NCBI GenBank assembly: GCA_047495785.1
Contig: JBLDXI010000032.1
Coordinates: 3,968,001-4,032,000 of the forward strand
Direction of reading: 5' to 3'
Length of the DNA: 64,000 bases
Source of the DNA: Lepidodermella squamata
Lineage: Eukaryota; Gastrotricha
Part shown: piece by piece, positions 32,332 through 44,358 of the stretch
How positions within the stretch are numbered: the stretch's first letter is position 1
Layout of the letters: each line of letters starts with the position of its first letter
Notes under the pieces: model-generated
The model's database searches: none
What the model was told of the DNA's origin: nothing
The model's input: the letters and a program-made list of their open reading frames with translations, nothing else
Translations under genes and position numbers: made by a program

Positions 32332-32667
32332 TTGTTAGCATTTGACAAGGTGCTGATGCAGTACGAATAAGTTACTTGAACTAATTGTTTTTTGGAAATG
32401 CCTTGAGAGTTTTCGTATTTTCTTGAAGTTAAGAACTTTACACCCCGCACCCAGATAGGCTTAACAAGTCGGGTCATCACATGATTTTACGCGCCGCTAT
32501 TGTTGACCACTGCGGATAAACAACACGGCAACAAGTACTGAAGCAACAAGTGCACTTGAATCTCTCATGTAGGAATATTAATTACAATGCTAAAGGGGTG
32601 ACCAAGAAGCATTGAATTTTCATAATTTAATTACACCCATGATAATATTCTCAGTTTTATTCACTGT
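32332..32667. other. Intergenic spacer between SLC6 genes
   Basis: About 335 bp; presumed promoter of transporter 2 and poly(A) region of transporter 3. No other feature seen. Confidence 0.45.
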
Positions 32668-35000
32668 TCAAATTTCCACGTCATTTGCACTTTTAACCCC
32701 AAAAAGTTCGTTATATGATTTGTTAGTGCTCGCGGTTTCCAGGCTTAAATTGGACACTGTCGCGATGGTTACCATGGTAGACTCAGGTTTCATCCTGAAA
32801 CTGTTTGAAAGCGAGGTCTCCCTCCGAAACTTTTCCAAATAAGGTCCAAAACTAGGCTTTGGCACAAATGCAAGCCGAATTTTCTAAAAAAAAGCAAATG
32901 ACGTAGATATATTTATTAGTTGAGATTTTTTACCTGTGAAATAGATCCCTCGTTTTTAACGATGACGTAAATAGCTGTGGCAGGAATGCAAATTGCAATC
33001 GATAGGCTAATACTCCACCCTAACAGCTCCTCGTAAATATTCTCCCTAGGTTTGTAATTCACCCAGAAGAACATCATGATGAACTGAAAATGAAAGATAC
33101 AAATAAATCCACCATAATTATTGTCAAAGGCTTACGCAGAGTATACCAGGGGTTATGATACCCCAGAATGAAACGATGAACACCCGGCTGAGTTTCTTCG
33201 GAAGCCAAGGCATCATGAGTGCTAAATTCTCGGAATATTTTCGAGAGCCGTAGATCCAGCAGGCCGATAAAATTTCGATGATTCCAATAAGCAAAATCGG
33301 CCAAGACAGAGTGGAAGTATCGAAAATTTCCAGCAATCTCGGCCCAGCTGGGCAGAGGAAAGGCAAGCCGAGTAGGAAACAAACACAGCAAATGCATGCG
33401 AAGGCGATAGCTTTTCGTCCTTTATTGACTCTAAGGCCGGGAAATAAGTCTAAGGTCACCGTAAGGACAGTTTGAGCTTGGTTGAAAAGCGAAGTAAGGC
33501 CAATGCAGACGAGCATTACGAAGAAAATGATGGAAAAGAAGACGGATCCGGGAAGTTGAGATAGAACTTTCGGGTAAACAATGAAAGCAAGTCCAGCACC
33601 GGCCTCTACCACCTTGTCAACAGGCCTGTCCAGGACTGTAGCTCCGAAGCCGATAACAGAAAAAACGGCAAATGACGCGATAAATGAGGTGAAAGAATCT
33701 GCGAAAACCACGATTGCCGCATCTCTTACGACATTACTAGAAATTTCAAATGAAAAAAGTTCGAAAATTATTGGAAAATCTCACTTGTTAAACTTGTTGT
33801 ATGAGGCCAAGGTTATCATTCCTCCCAGCCCTGCTGATATTGAGAAGAAAAGCTGACCTGCTGCTGTGTACCAAACGGAAGGCGACTTCATAAGCTCGAA
33901 ATTCGGCGTGATAAAATAGCGAATTCCATCAATAGCTCCAGGCAGGGTTGCTCCTCGAACAATGAGAATAATTAGGACAACGTAGGGCATCAACGCCGTG
34001 AAATAGATCGTCTTGCCGCTTGTTTTGATGCCATTGAAGAGATTGGCGAAAACGATGATCCAAACTAGAAGTAGGCACAAAACCAAAGGCCATCTCGGGG
34101 TGCCAAAGTTGGCCCAATTAAAGACAGTTTCGTCATCGCCAAGAACGAAATTGCTATAAATCAATTAATGAGAATTGCCAATTTTTTTAGGTTTAATCTT
34201 ACTGAAAATATTGAGCTGAAGCCAATACGCTTTCGACTTTCCACTCTGATGTCAGAGTTTCATTCCAGTAACCAACAACAGTCGAAACATTCCGATTTAT
34301 ATCGGTCGCGTTGTCGATGAAAGTAGCGTTGTAGCACAAGCCATCTTGACCGCGCAGCAAAGTTTCGGTTTCATTAAGGCAGCTGACTTTTTTCATCTCA
34401 CATCGGTAGTCGGCCCATGTCGAATAGTCGCAGTTCTGCCATGGCAGCTCGCTTGTAAATGAGGCAAATAGGTAGTAGAATGACCACGCGATGATAATGT
34501 CGTAGAAGATGGCAATTAGGAAGCTTATTGTTACCATGGCAACGCCAATACCAGTTACGATTGGGGCATAATTCCAACAATGGAGTACGCCCAAGCTTGC
34601 GAACTGGCCGATACTTTGTTCTGTATGATAAAATAATTTCAATTATTAAATAATTATTTTTCTTTGATTTTACCGAATAGAATCACAGGAAATCCAACAA
34701 GAGCACTAAGGATCCAGTAAATGATTAGGAAAGCCCCTCCTCCGTTCCTGTAGCACAGGTAAGGAAACCTCCAAATGTTCCCAAGTCCAACTGCAAACTA
34801 AACAAATAATTTAAATATTGTTAAGATTCGTTGTCCAGAATATATCCTACCCCAATGCAACTAAGAATGAACTCAGCTTGGTGAGCCCAATTCCCTCGAT
34901 TTTGGGTTTCCTCTGCCACGTCCTTTTCAGCCACCTTCGGATCGCATCTCTTGGTTGATGATGAAACCAAAGCTTTAAGTCGCTGCCATAGACGAGTCAT
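32668..35000 (-). CDS. SLC6-family sodium-coupled transporter 3
   Basis: Seven exons: 34851..35000, 34674..34797, 34203..34620, 33785..34153, 33136..33736, 32934..33083 and 32668..32883; 675 residues. The N-terminus is shorter than in the other two (about 35 residues before [11 protein letters not shown]). Motifs: [36 protein letters not shown] and [18 protein letters not shown]. Two introns present in transporter 2 (after the TM5 and TM6 regions) are absent here, and the exons equivalent to 30378-30765 and 29967-30329 are one exon, so introns were lost or gained after duplication. Substrate unknown; same TM1 Gly as the paralogues. Confidence 0.88.
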
Positions 35001-35786
35001 TATAGAATTTTGTTCGGAGTTTCAACTACTTTATGGCCAAACGAGAGCGGAACCCAATGACTCTTGGGGCAAGGAGTGTTGGTCTATATAGGCCCAGGTG
35101 CATTTCGAAACGTAAACATGTTGCTCCGGATAGGTATCTTATGACGTATTGACTGTTTGGTAAAACAACGTTTTCATCGTTAAATTTGTGCTCGACGTCA
35201 TTAGCATTGTTGCTTCATATAGGATATTACGATAATTATATTATATAATTGCGCATATGCCAAGTTCAAAATAACAAAAGTAATTGTTTACGAGTTTGAT
35301 GACACTGTTACCTTCCAACGCCGCAATGTACTGGATGCGGGTGCGAGAGAGGCTCACTTAGTAAATCATCATTAAAAATCTACACGACAGGTGACATCAT
35401 CGATGATTCCCTTGAAGACATTCAGCTAATAAGCATGGCCGTTGAGCTTATTATAACTGCTGGCATCGATGCACATAAAAAAATCGTGATTAAAAATACC
35501 CACGCATCAAACAGCCACGCGCTTATGGGTCAAATTGCCACCTCACATCGTCATCAATATTGTCTTGGTAAAAATTTTATGCACGAATATGTTGCTTCAG
35601 ATTTGTACGCGGTAATAAAGATGAGATGATTAGCTGATAATTGGGCACAAATTCAAGCCATTCCACTTGATTAGCGGGATCCAGCCATAATTACCAGTAT
35701 CAGTGATAAAGACAAATTTTTGCATTTAAACTTGCGAGACATTGCAGCTTTTTAAACTTTCTAATATTTTTGAGGCAAAAGCAACG
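35001..35786. other. Intergenic
   Basis: Divergent promoter region between transporter 3 and the GPCR gene. Short open frames (for example 35435-35629) have no recognisable content. Confidence 0.45.
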
Positions 35787-38141
35787 ATGCGGCTCTTTAT
35801 TCATCTCATCTTTATGTTGTGTGCAGCAGCAATAAATGCTAAAGATTCACAGATAAAGCCAAATAAGTTGTCGATGCTAGTTATGATCGCTTTCACTGGC
35901 GCAGAGCCTCGCGATGGGAAACTTTGCCGAGCTGTATCTGAAATGCTGGCAGAAACTGTCAATAAATCGCCGGATATTCTGCCCAACTACCACATCGAAC
36001 TGGACTTCCAAGACGAGGGTCCCAACGCATTTTACGTGCCGAAACGAGCGGTTGACTTCAGTAGAAAATTTGACGATCCAGTCAATAAAAATTTGACCCA
36101 AAGCCTCGTGACAGTTGGGCCGAATTTCGCGACGGGTTGTCAAAGGTATGGCTCCATGGTTCATGAGCTCGGTATGGTGACAATAGCAACGGCTTGCCTG
36201 CTACCAACAGTCACAGCGAATCGCCGATATTACCCGAATTTGTATCGGCAAAGAATATCAGGTGAATACGCTGCATATCCTCGTCTTCGATTTATCCGAG
36301 ACATCGGAAAATGGCAGGAAGTCGCTGTGTTTGTCTACGCTGGAAACTGGGTGAACTATCTCATCGGCCTCGAGTTCGAAAAGGCGGCTAGAATCTACGG
36401 TACACAGCTGTCATGGTTCAACGCAGCTGTTGATCCGAGTGATGAAATTATGGCATCTCTTCGTGACAGCAAAATTCGCGTGATTATTGCTGAAATGGTC
36501 GATGTTAGTGTTCTGATTCGATTCATGTGCCAAGCCTACAAATTTGGCCTGACTGGTGGGCGATACGTTTTCATCGCTACAACCACGTCTCTTACCGACC
36601 CGTACCGCCAACCTGAGGTTATTTCACCCGGCTGCACGAGGGACATACTAGCTGAGCAGTCGAAAATCACATTTTGGATTGGGGCGACATTGTCGGCCTT
36701 CGAGAACAACGGCCCTGTGACGAAATTGGGGTATGATCTAGCGGAATATGAAAGGCTGTTCGATTCAAGGACGAATACGTCGAGGACCCCCGACTACGAC
36801 CGTCGCCATGTTTGCCACGACAGTCTTTTCCAAGCTATTATGACTCTTGACCTGGCCGAGCGCGAGTTGGCGAAGGCAAATTTGTCATTGAAATCCGTTC
36901 GCCGCGATTTTTCCACCGTTGCGCGAATTGTAAATAAAAGCGCGGGCATGGTGGATTATGTTGGCCTTCGCGCTGGTTGGTCGCATTATTCTGACCGGCT
37001 TGAAATGGACTATGAAACCCAGGTTATCCTGCAATGGTCTCCAGCTACATCGTTCACGCCGATTTTCAAGGTAACACGTCCGAAAATTCAGGGAAATCTC
37101 CAGGCGATAAACGACCTTGCATCTTATTCTCTAACGAAAATGAACGACATTATGTGGCTGACAACGTCGAAATCTCCGCCGAAAAACAGGCTTGAAACTC
37201 TTGAAGTACCGGTTGAAATAACCTCTTTTGCTGGTTTTGTTACAACTGCTGTAGTTGCCGGCCTTCTAGTCGCGCTTTATACCATAATTTTGGGTTTGAC
37301 CTTGATTTATCGAGACAAATTAGCAGATCATCTACCTCTTAGTAGGACGATTCTTGTTGTGGGAAGTTGTTTGCTTACAGTCTCAACCCCAGGATTCCTC
37401 GGACCCTCCGATGTTATTCTCTGTGGGGCCAAAGTTTTCGCAGTTGTTGGCTTGAATTTAATCAACAGTTACCTGGCTGCTCGAGTTTTATTCATTCTCT
37501 TCGATGGTTCGGTAAAAAATGCAAAAAAACTGCAGAAAAACAAGGTAACTTCGTCGAAGTACGTGTCGAATCTCGAAAATTCGAGTATCGAGAAATTGCC
37601 AATCGATCAAAAGAAATGTATCAAGCGTGAGCGAATCATTTCACTTGCTTGTCTGACTTCGACTGCAATCGTGGGGCTTTTACTGATTTTCTGGAAAGTT
37701 TTCGATCAATCTCAGATTGTTTCAAAAAATATGTCAAGCTACTATGACGAAAGCAACGACGTGATACTGGACTATCATGTCGTAGTGTGTGAATCTGCCT
37801 ATGAAACTTATTGGTTAGCTGCTTTGCTTTCGATTCAAATCTTAATACTAGCCCCGGCTTGTTTTGTCATATATGAGCTGCGCAAGTCGACCCTCTCTGC
37901 TGAGCTAGCTCAGTTCAAATTGGTGGCGCTAGCAATCATCAACCAAGTGACGATGTTACTAGGCTTTGTTCTGGTGATCATCGTTGTCAGTGACATACCA
38001 TCGCGGCAAATCTTCTTGGCAATCGGCTCTTTGATGTTGTCTCTTCCGCCTGTGGTTTTCCTTTTTTCGTCTGATATTACGAAACATAAGCACGCTTTGA
38101 ATCAAGTTACATCTTTAGTGGATATTCAAACTATGAATTAG
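35787..38141 (+). CDS. GABA-B-like class C GPCR, intronless
   Basis: A single exon of 784 codons from the ATG at 35787; an upstream in-frame ATG at 35742 would put the signal peptide inside the chain. MRLFIHLIFMLCAAAINA is the signal peptide. Residues ~25-460 form a periplasmic-binding-protein-like (Venus flytrap) ligand domain with LYRQRISGEYAAYPRLRFIR and VGPNFATGC. Seven hydrophobic helices span about 482-765, including LCGAKVFAVVGLNLINSYL and LSLPPVVFLF. There is no Cys-rich domain between the flytrap and the membrane, as in GABA-B receptors rather than mGluR. A short tail follows. AATAAA at about 38169. The ligand cannot be inferred. The lack of introns is notable in a gene this long in this genome and suggests retroposition. 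Confidence 0.82.
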   Translation: MRLFIHLIFMLCAAAINAKDSQIKPNKLSMLVMIAFTGAEPRDGKLCRAVSEMLAETVNKSPDILPNYHIELDFQDEGPNAFYVPKRAVDFSRKFDDPVNKNLTQSLVTVGPNFATGCQRYGSMVHELGMVTIATACLLPTVTANRRYYPNLYRQRISGEYAAYPRLRFIRDIGKWQEVAVFVYAGNWVNYLIGLEFEKAARIYGTQLSWFNAAVDPSDEIMASLRDSKIRVIIAEMVDVSVLIRFMCQAYKFGLTGGRYVFIATTTSLTDPYRQPEVISPGCTRDILAEQSKITFWIGATLSAFENNGPVTKLGYDLAEYERLFDSRTNTSRTPDYDRRHVCHDSLFQAIMTLDLAERELAKANLSLKSVRRDFSTVARIVNKSAGMVDYVGLRAGWSHYSDRLEMDYETQVILQWSPATSFTPIFKVTRPKIQGNLQAINDLASYSLTKMNDIMWLTTSKSPPKNRLETLEVPVEITSFAGFVTTAVVAGLLVALYTIILGLTLIYRDKLADHLPLSRTILVVGSCLLTVSTPGFLGPSDVILCGAKVFAVVGLNLINSYLAARVLFILFDGSVKNAKKLQKNKVTSSKYVSNLENSSIEKLPIDQKKCIKRERIISLACLTSTAIVGLLLIFWKVFDQSQIVSKNMSSYYDESNDVILDYHVVVCESAYETYWLAALLSIQILILAPACFVIYELRKSTLSAELAQFKLVALAIINQVTMLLGFVLVIIVVSDIPSRQIFLAIGSLMLSLPPVVFLFSSDITKHKHALNQVTSLVDIQTMN

Positions 38142-38761
38142 ATTGCTTCAGAACCAGGAGCATGCATCCAATAAAAATTGTTGTACTTACTTAACCTTCG
38201 CGTTTCTCAAGATAAAAAATAGACATGTGAGATAAATTAGTTTGATAATCACTGATAAAGTGAATAAAAAACAATACTTTTTTATCTAAAATCTATCGAA
38301 AAGTCGAAAATGAGACTATTGAGCTTTTCCATTGTTTAATATGGAATTTAGGCTTTTTTCCTGTGAATTTAAAATTTCTTTAGGTTAATCCGTGATAGAT
38401 AATGGATGGGAGATGTCCCTCAAAGATCTAATTTTTGCAAAAACACACAAATTGTTTGCGTTGGAGGTTGGAAACTCGGAAAATGGTTACCCAACTTCTC
38501 TGGGACGCGCTGTAAAAGAACCGGAAGATCTCAACAGCTTCCGAAATTTGTCTGAATTGTCTAAACAGCATTCTACTAAATCCATTCATTTTCTTGTACC
38601 TGCAGTCAACAAATTTAGAATTGGTTGAATTTTTCCAGCTCTGCCTTGGGAAAAGTTAATAAAGGCCAACGTGATAAAATTGGAGGTGAAATAAATAACT
38701 TTTATTTAAAAAAAATTGCAGATGAAAAAATGATATGAAAATTATTCATCAATTTCAACTT
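38142..38761. other. Intergenic
   Basis: 3' flank of the GPCR (AATAAA near 38169) and 3' flank of the protease-ankyrin gene. An open frame at 38392-38628 has no signature and is not called. Confidence 0.5.
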
Positions 38762-41700
38762 TCACACATCCCTGCAGGATGGCTTGTCAAATAGGCATGG
38801 TGTAGTGTCCGCGCCCAGTTGCCGCAACTGACGAACAACGGTGAAGCGTTTATCCTGGGACGCATATTGAATAGGCAGAAGGCCGTTCCTGTCATCTTGC
38901 GCATCCACTATTGCTTTTATAGCGGCACTATTATCGCCGGGGCGATTTTCAAGTTGTTTCAGCAACGCCGTTGCAGCGTCTCTGCCGTCAGTTCGCCCAG
39001 GCTTGATTCCATCTCGCCGCATCGCAATAGCCAGAGGCGTGAGGCCATACGAGTATCGGTCGTTCATTAAGCGGAGAATGACTCGCCAATGTTGGTTTTC
39101 AAGCAACGCCGTTACAGTGTCGCCGTCATCGCGGGCCGCGGCCATCATGAGGGCAGTCATGTTGTTTCGACGGTCTCGCCGTCGCAGGTTAACGCCACCT
39201 TCTAACAGCATGCGAACTACGCTGGTTTGGCTGTTGTTAGCTGCCAGCATTAGCGCCGACATGCCGTCTTTATCGATCAGGTCAGGTGGTTCCAACCCGT
39301 CGCGGAGAATTCGAGCTATTTGCAAGTAACCGGCCTTGGCAGCTATCATAAGAGCCGTAGTGCCGTTCACATCCTGTTGATTGATGCCAGGATTGTTCAT
39401 GCTGAGAACGACCTGAAAAAATAACAAAAAACTATTATTCCTATAGTGTCGGGCATCTGTAGAGCTGTTCAAATACTTGTGTCCAAATGAACCTAAATTA
39501 TTGCCAGAGTTGGGAAAAATTAGGCAAAAATCAAATTTCGCCGTTCCTTTATGAAGCGTAATAGGAACGAAATCAATTTTAGTTTCTCCTTGATCACCCA
39601 ACCAGAGTGCTCGAGTGGTTTAAGAGGTCAGACTTAAGATCTGATGGGAGTAATCCCGCGTGGGTTCGAACCCCACCTCTGGTAAAACAATTTTTTCCCT
39701 AAAATTGCTTAGTTATAATTCTTGTAAACCTGAAGGGCTGATAAGCTATTGATTTCTGCTGCCGCCATCAGCGGGGTACGGCCTTCATTCGTTTTCGCGC
39801 TTGGATTGGCACCCAATGCCAGCAAGGCCGAAGCCGTCTGCGTTTGCCCGGCTCGAATTGCGTAATACAAGGCCGTCCGGCCAGAAGCATCGCGATCGTC
39901 GACATTTGCACCATTATCACTCGCTAAATTCAACACCGGGTAGGATGCGCCGTTTAATGCCGCTATCATGAGAGCGGTCGCATTGTCCTCAGATCGCGCG
40001 TCAACAGCGGCTCCTTTGCCAATCAGCAGCGCGCATATCGCAAATGCCGTATTATTATTAGATATCGATGCTGCCGAGAAAAGCGGCGTCTCGCCTCTCA
40101 AATCCCTGGCATTAACATCCGCACCAGCAATAATTAACAAGCGAGTTTTTTCACTCGAATTCGACGCATGAAACAGAGCTGTGCGTCCCTTCGAATCGCG
40201 AGCGTGCAACGACGGGGAATGATTGAGAAGCAGTCGCAAGACTTTTGTGCTGTTATTAGTTGAGTTAGATGCCCACATTAGCGGGGTCATGCCGTTCTCA
40301 TCAGATGCGTCAACGTCAGCGCCGGCTGCTAACAGTTTTTCAGCTGATATATCTGCATTACCCGCCGAACTGTTAGCGACACGCATCAATGCACTGATAT
40401 TTCGGTGATCGGCAGCATTAACGTCAGCACCGGCTTTGATAAGCTCATCGAATAGATCTGGAGAATTCGAGTCCGCCGCCCTAATTATCGCCGATTCTTC
40501 CTTTCGATTTTTCGAGTTGACGTCGGCGCCGTTTCGAAGCAACACCCTGACAACGCTTCTGGAGACCGAGACATTTCTCAGGGCGACTAACAGAGCTGTC
40601 TCGCCGCTGAAATCGGAGGCTTCAATGTCCGCACCAGCGTCGATCAAACATCGCGCTGTTGCAGCGAGACCGAACTTGGCCGAGTACATTAGAGGCGTCC
40701 AACCGAAGCGGTCCCTTGCGTCGATTGTAGCCCCGTGATCGGCGAGTAACGCAGCGACTTCAGCTTGTTTAACGTCGGTTGTACCGCGGGCAGCATGAAT
40801 CAGCGGGGTGGCGTCGTCGTGATCTTCTGCGTTTATTTCGACACTTGAATTCAGCAGTAGAGAAACCGCGTCTCCCAGCCCAAATCTCGCTGCTATATGG
40901 AGAGGCGTTAATTCAGTGTTTAACGTTGCTTCATTGACAGAGGCGCCTTTCTCAATCAATGCCTAAAATAATATTTCGGAAAACATTTCGCTAGAAAATG
41001 TAACTCACTTTCAATATTCCAACTTTCGGCTTGCTGGCCGTAAGACTTAACAGCACAATTCCACGGCCAGCTTTGCTACGTCTCGTCGCATTGGCGCCGC
41101 GTTCCAGCAGCAAGCGAGTTAAAGTTTCGTGGCCATTCGCAGCAGCCAGCATCAGCGGCGTCGTTCCTTCGCCATCAGGGTCGTCAACCGCGGCGCCCAT
41201 ATCTAACAGCTTCCTTGTAATGCCAATTTCCTCGCCGTAAGCGCTCACGGCGGCGATCAAAGGTGTCGTGCCTGGGTAGACGTTGTCATCAGGCTTGTTA
41301 GGACTCGCCCCGTTTGAAAGAAGCAACATTGTGCAGTTGTAATGGCGGTTGATGATCGCAGCTGTAAGGGCTGATTGGATTGATAATTTAGCCCCTTGCT
41401 TGAGAAGGTTAGCGACTATTTCATCGAAACCCCTAGCAGCAGCGTCGTGTAGAGCTGTCGCTCCAAATTTGCTGGAGATATCGAGTGTAGCGTTATTTTT
41501 CCCCAGTAGATATTCAATCACTGACGCATCCCCGAATCGAGCTGCTGCTATCAAAGCTGTAACGCCATTTACATCTTGGACGGTAAAATCGGTTGGGCTG
41601 CAAAATCAAGCACTCATAGAAAGACTCGGATTTCAGAAAGCGCAAAAACTGAATTACGAAAAATTAAATTATCGAAGAATGTCCTAAAATAGCGATGCCG

Positions 41701-44358
41701 TAAATCAGCTACGGATCATAAGAATAAGCTATTGAGTTCTGAGAAACAAACCCTGCTTCGGCCAGAGCAGAAATAGCGTCTCGACCAAGACCAGATTCGG
41801 CGGCGAGAATTAGAGCATTAGCTCTGCGTTGCTTATCGCGAATGTTTATGTTAGCGCGACCGTCTAGCAGCAGCGCCATCACCCGTTCATTTCCACTAGC
41901 AACAGCCATCATCAGTGGCGTCCGCCCGAGATGGTCTGGGGCGTCAACGTAGGCTCCAGCTGAGAGCAGAAATTTCGCAATCATCTGTTTGCGATCACCC
42001 AGCGATTGATCACGGTTGGCTGCCAACAACCACAGAGCAGAACGACCCTGATTGTCTCGAGTTGCCATATTCATTACTGCCGATTGGACGAGAAATTTAA
42101 CAAGCCTGTAGTCAAGCGCTTCGACGGCGTAGTGAAGAGGTGAAAATCCTCGATCATCTGTAGCGATAACCAGCTGCTTCCATAGACTTTCTGGCGATAT
42201 TGACTTCATGAATTTTGCAACAGTTACGTTTCTCGTAGTTCGACATAAATAGATCAGTGCTGAGAACCAATTTTTATCATTTTCATAATTTTCCACATGC
42301 GTTTTTTCTGGCATAAACCTGCTGTATATCAGTTTAATTATTTCAGTATTGCTCGTTTCTATCGCTGTTTGCAAAGGCATTTGTTGCCGCCAGCAGTCGA
42401 CATTATCCGACATATAGGATTTAAACATAATTTTCAAACACAATCTGCAGTTCGATGCAGCAGCCAGTGACAAGGCACGACCTTTACACTGCTCAGTGGC
42501 GTCAAACGTTCGCGATAGCTTATGAACTAGCCGCAAATGTTCACCGAGAACGGCTAGCTCCAACGGCTGGTATGATGAGCCATTCCAGTTGAGGGTAATA
42601 TTGGCACCAGCATCAAGTAATAATCTAGCTACATCCCGTCTTGACGACTTTTTGTCACAGCTGAATAACGCTACAAGCTGCAGACAAGTTGCCCCATCGT
42701 TGACCGATGCCTTTTTCTGACAAACGCCCTGGCTAGTGTAGCGGCGGTCATCGCGCCAATCAGGGTCGAAAATTTCAGAGGATGCGTTGATTTTCTCAAT
42801 CATTTTCCTCACTTTAGTAATGTTAGAGACTTTACAAGCGTCCATCAATTCGTGGTAGAGATCGAGTTGGGTGCAGCGACCCGGCTCCGTCCAAGATCCG
42901 TTATTTTTCTCGAGGCAGGTGATATTACTGGGGTAGAGAGGGTGGAGACGGAAACCGGGCTTACACTGCAAAGTTAGGACTTCTGAGCCAGGAGCAAAAT
43001 AGCCATGCCTTACTTCAGGAACCGGCCCGCAATCGAGTTCAGGTTTAGCTGTAGTCGATTTTTGAGTAGTCGGTAATGCGCTTGTGGTCACCTTGGTGCG
43101 ACGCGGTGCATCAGGCAGGGTGGCTGTTACCACACGTGAATAACGAGCTATTGTTTGGTTTATCCACCTCACCGCCGAGCAAACTCTAGCGTAGACACCT
43201 GGCTGATTGTAGAAGCCACACGCTGCGCCGTAGGATACAACGCCGACGACGTGGCTTCGATTGCCAGCTAGGCACATCAGGGGCGATCCGCTGTCGCCGC
43301 GGCAGGTGTCCAGACCCGGCTGGGTCGAGCCGGCGCAAAGTTGAGCGGCGCTCACGTTGCGATACCCGGTCAACTGCTGGCACAGGTCGCGTGAATACGC
43401 GGTTAATTGAACTTTTTTAAGGCCTTTCGAAATCGCCTGACCGCTCGGCGTGAATCCCCAACCGCCAGCCGTGTACTCGAGGCAGCCGTCCGATTTCGGA
43501 TTTGTCCGCTGCTCGTCGGTTTCATCAGCGTCGCAGTAGAGTAGACCCGTTGAAGGAAGGCAAACAGGGCGGACGTAATCGTCGTAGTACATAGGATAGG
43601 TCAACTTGACGAGAGCCAAGTCGTATTGATAAGTTGTATCCGAACTATTGTATTGGGGGTGGATGAAGTAAGTTGATGTCGTAGTTTTCTGTTCATGCCG
43701 CTCCTCCTCAGGCGCCGACAAATTTGTTCGACCCAATGCAACGTTAATCCTAAAAAAATAGAAAATTGAGCTAAAATGGGGGAATTCCTCGATATACATA
43801 CGCAACAAGCTTCGAAGATGAGACTAAGCAGTGAGCTGCAGTTAGAAGCCACTCATTTGCTATAATGCTGGCCCCACATGGCCGGTAATTAGAGGCAGCC
43901 TCAAATTGCATATCCAACTTAGCCATCCAAGGAATTTGCCCTTCGTACGCGTATTCCATGTCGAAATTTCCTAGAGAAGAGGGTGGTCGTTTGGAGACCT
44001 CTCCACATTGATTCTTCTCGACTATATTAAAAGAAAATTTTCACTTCGCCGAAATAAGTGGGTGGCTGTGCGTACATCTTTGTGGCTCACAGCCGCCTAT
44101 AGCTGGGCTGAATCGCCCCTGATCGTTATCGCCTATAAAGCAAACACTTCGGGCAACTGTTCCTGGTGCTAGAATATATCCAGGATGACAAATTAGATTG
44201 ACTGATACGCCGCCGTTGACTGCGCTGCCTTCAGGCAACTCCTTTCCATTGTGCAGGAGCAGCCGGCCCTGGGAAATTGCAGGGATTGGACACCCTGATG
44301 CTGAAGTTCGACGGGCGGTTATCAATACTAGAGACGCGAACAAAAGTTGGCTAATCAT
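38762..44358 (-). CDS. Secreted sushi-trypsin-sushi-ankyrin protein
   Basis: Six exons: 44076..44358, 43802..44021, 41713..43749, 41009..41597, 39730..40962 and 38762..39412, phase-consistent; 1,670 residues. Order: signal peptide (MISQLLFASLVLITA), sushi/CCP domain (about 22-95), trypsin-type domain (about 105-390) with LLTAAHC, YDLALVKL and DTCRGDSGSP, Thr/Pro-rich linker, second sushi (about 413-470), then about 1,200 residues of ankyrin repeats (~30; GRTPLMMAVASGNERVMALL is typical). Asp at position 189 predicts Lys/Arg specificity. The expected Arg-IVGG activation site is replaced by FDMEYAYEGQIPWM, so activation is non-standard. No membrane segment is seen. Extracellular ankyrin arrays are rare (alpha-latrotoxins are one example), and fusion to an active-looking protease is unusual. 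The exon 1 donor at 44075 was chosen by phase and the 54-nt intron length. Confidence 0.8.
39601..39684 (+). tRNA. tRNA-Leu (anticodon UAA), copy 6, antisense in an intron
   Basis: An identical 84-nt gene on the plus strand with 5' flank GATCACCCA. It lies inside the 317-nt intron (39413-39729) of the protease-ankyrin gene, opposite to the host transcript. That intron is much longer than most others in the gene, consistent with insertion of the tRNA unit. Confidence 0.97.

Noticed and set aside
38392-38628. 78-codon plus-strand frame after the GPCR
   Set aside because: No signature, no intron partner; probably 3' flank.
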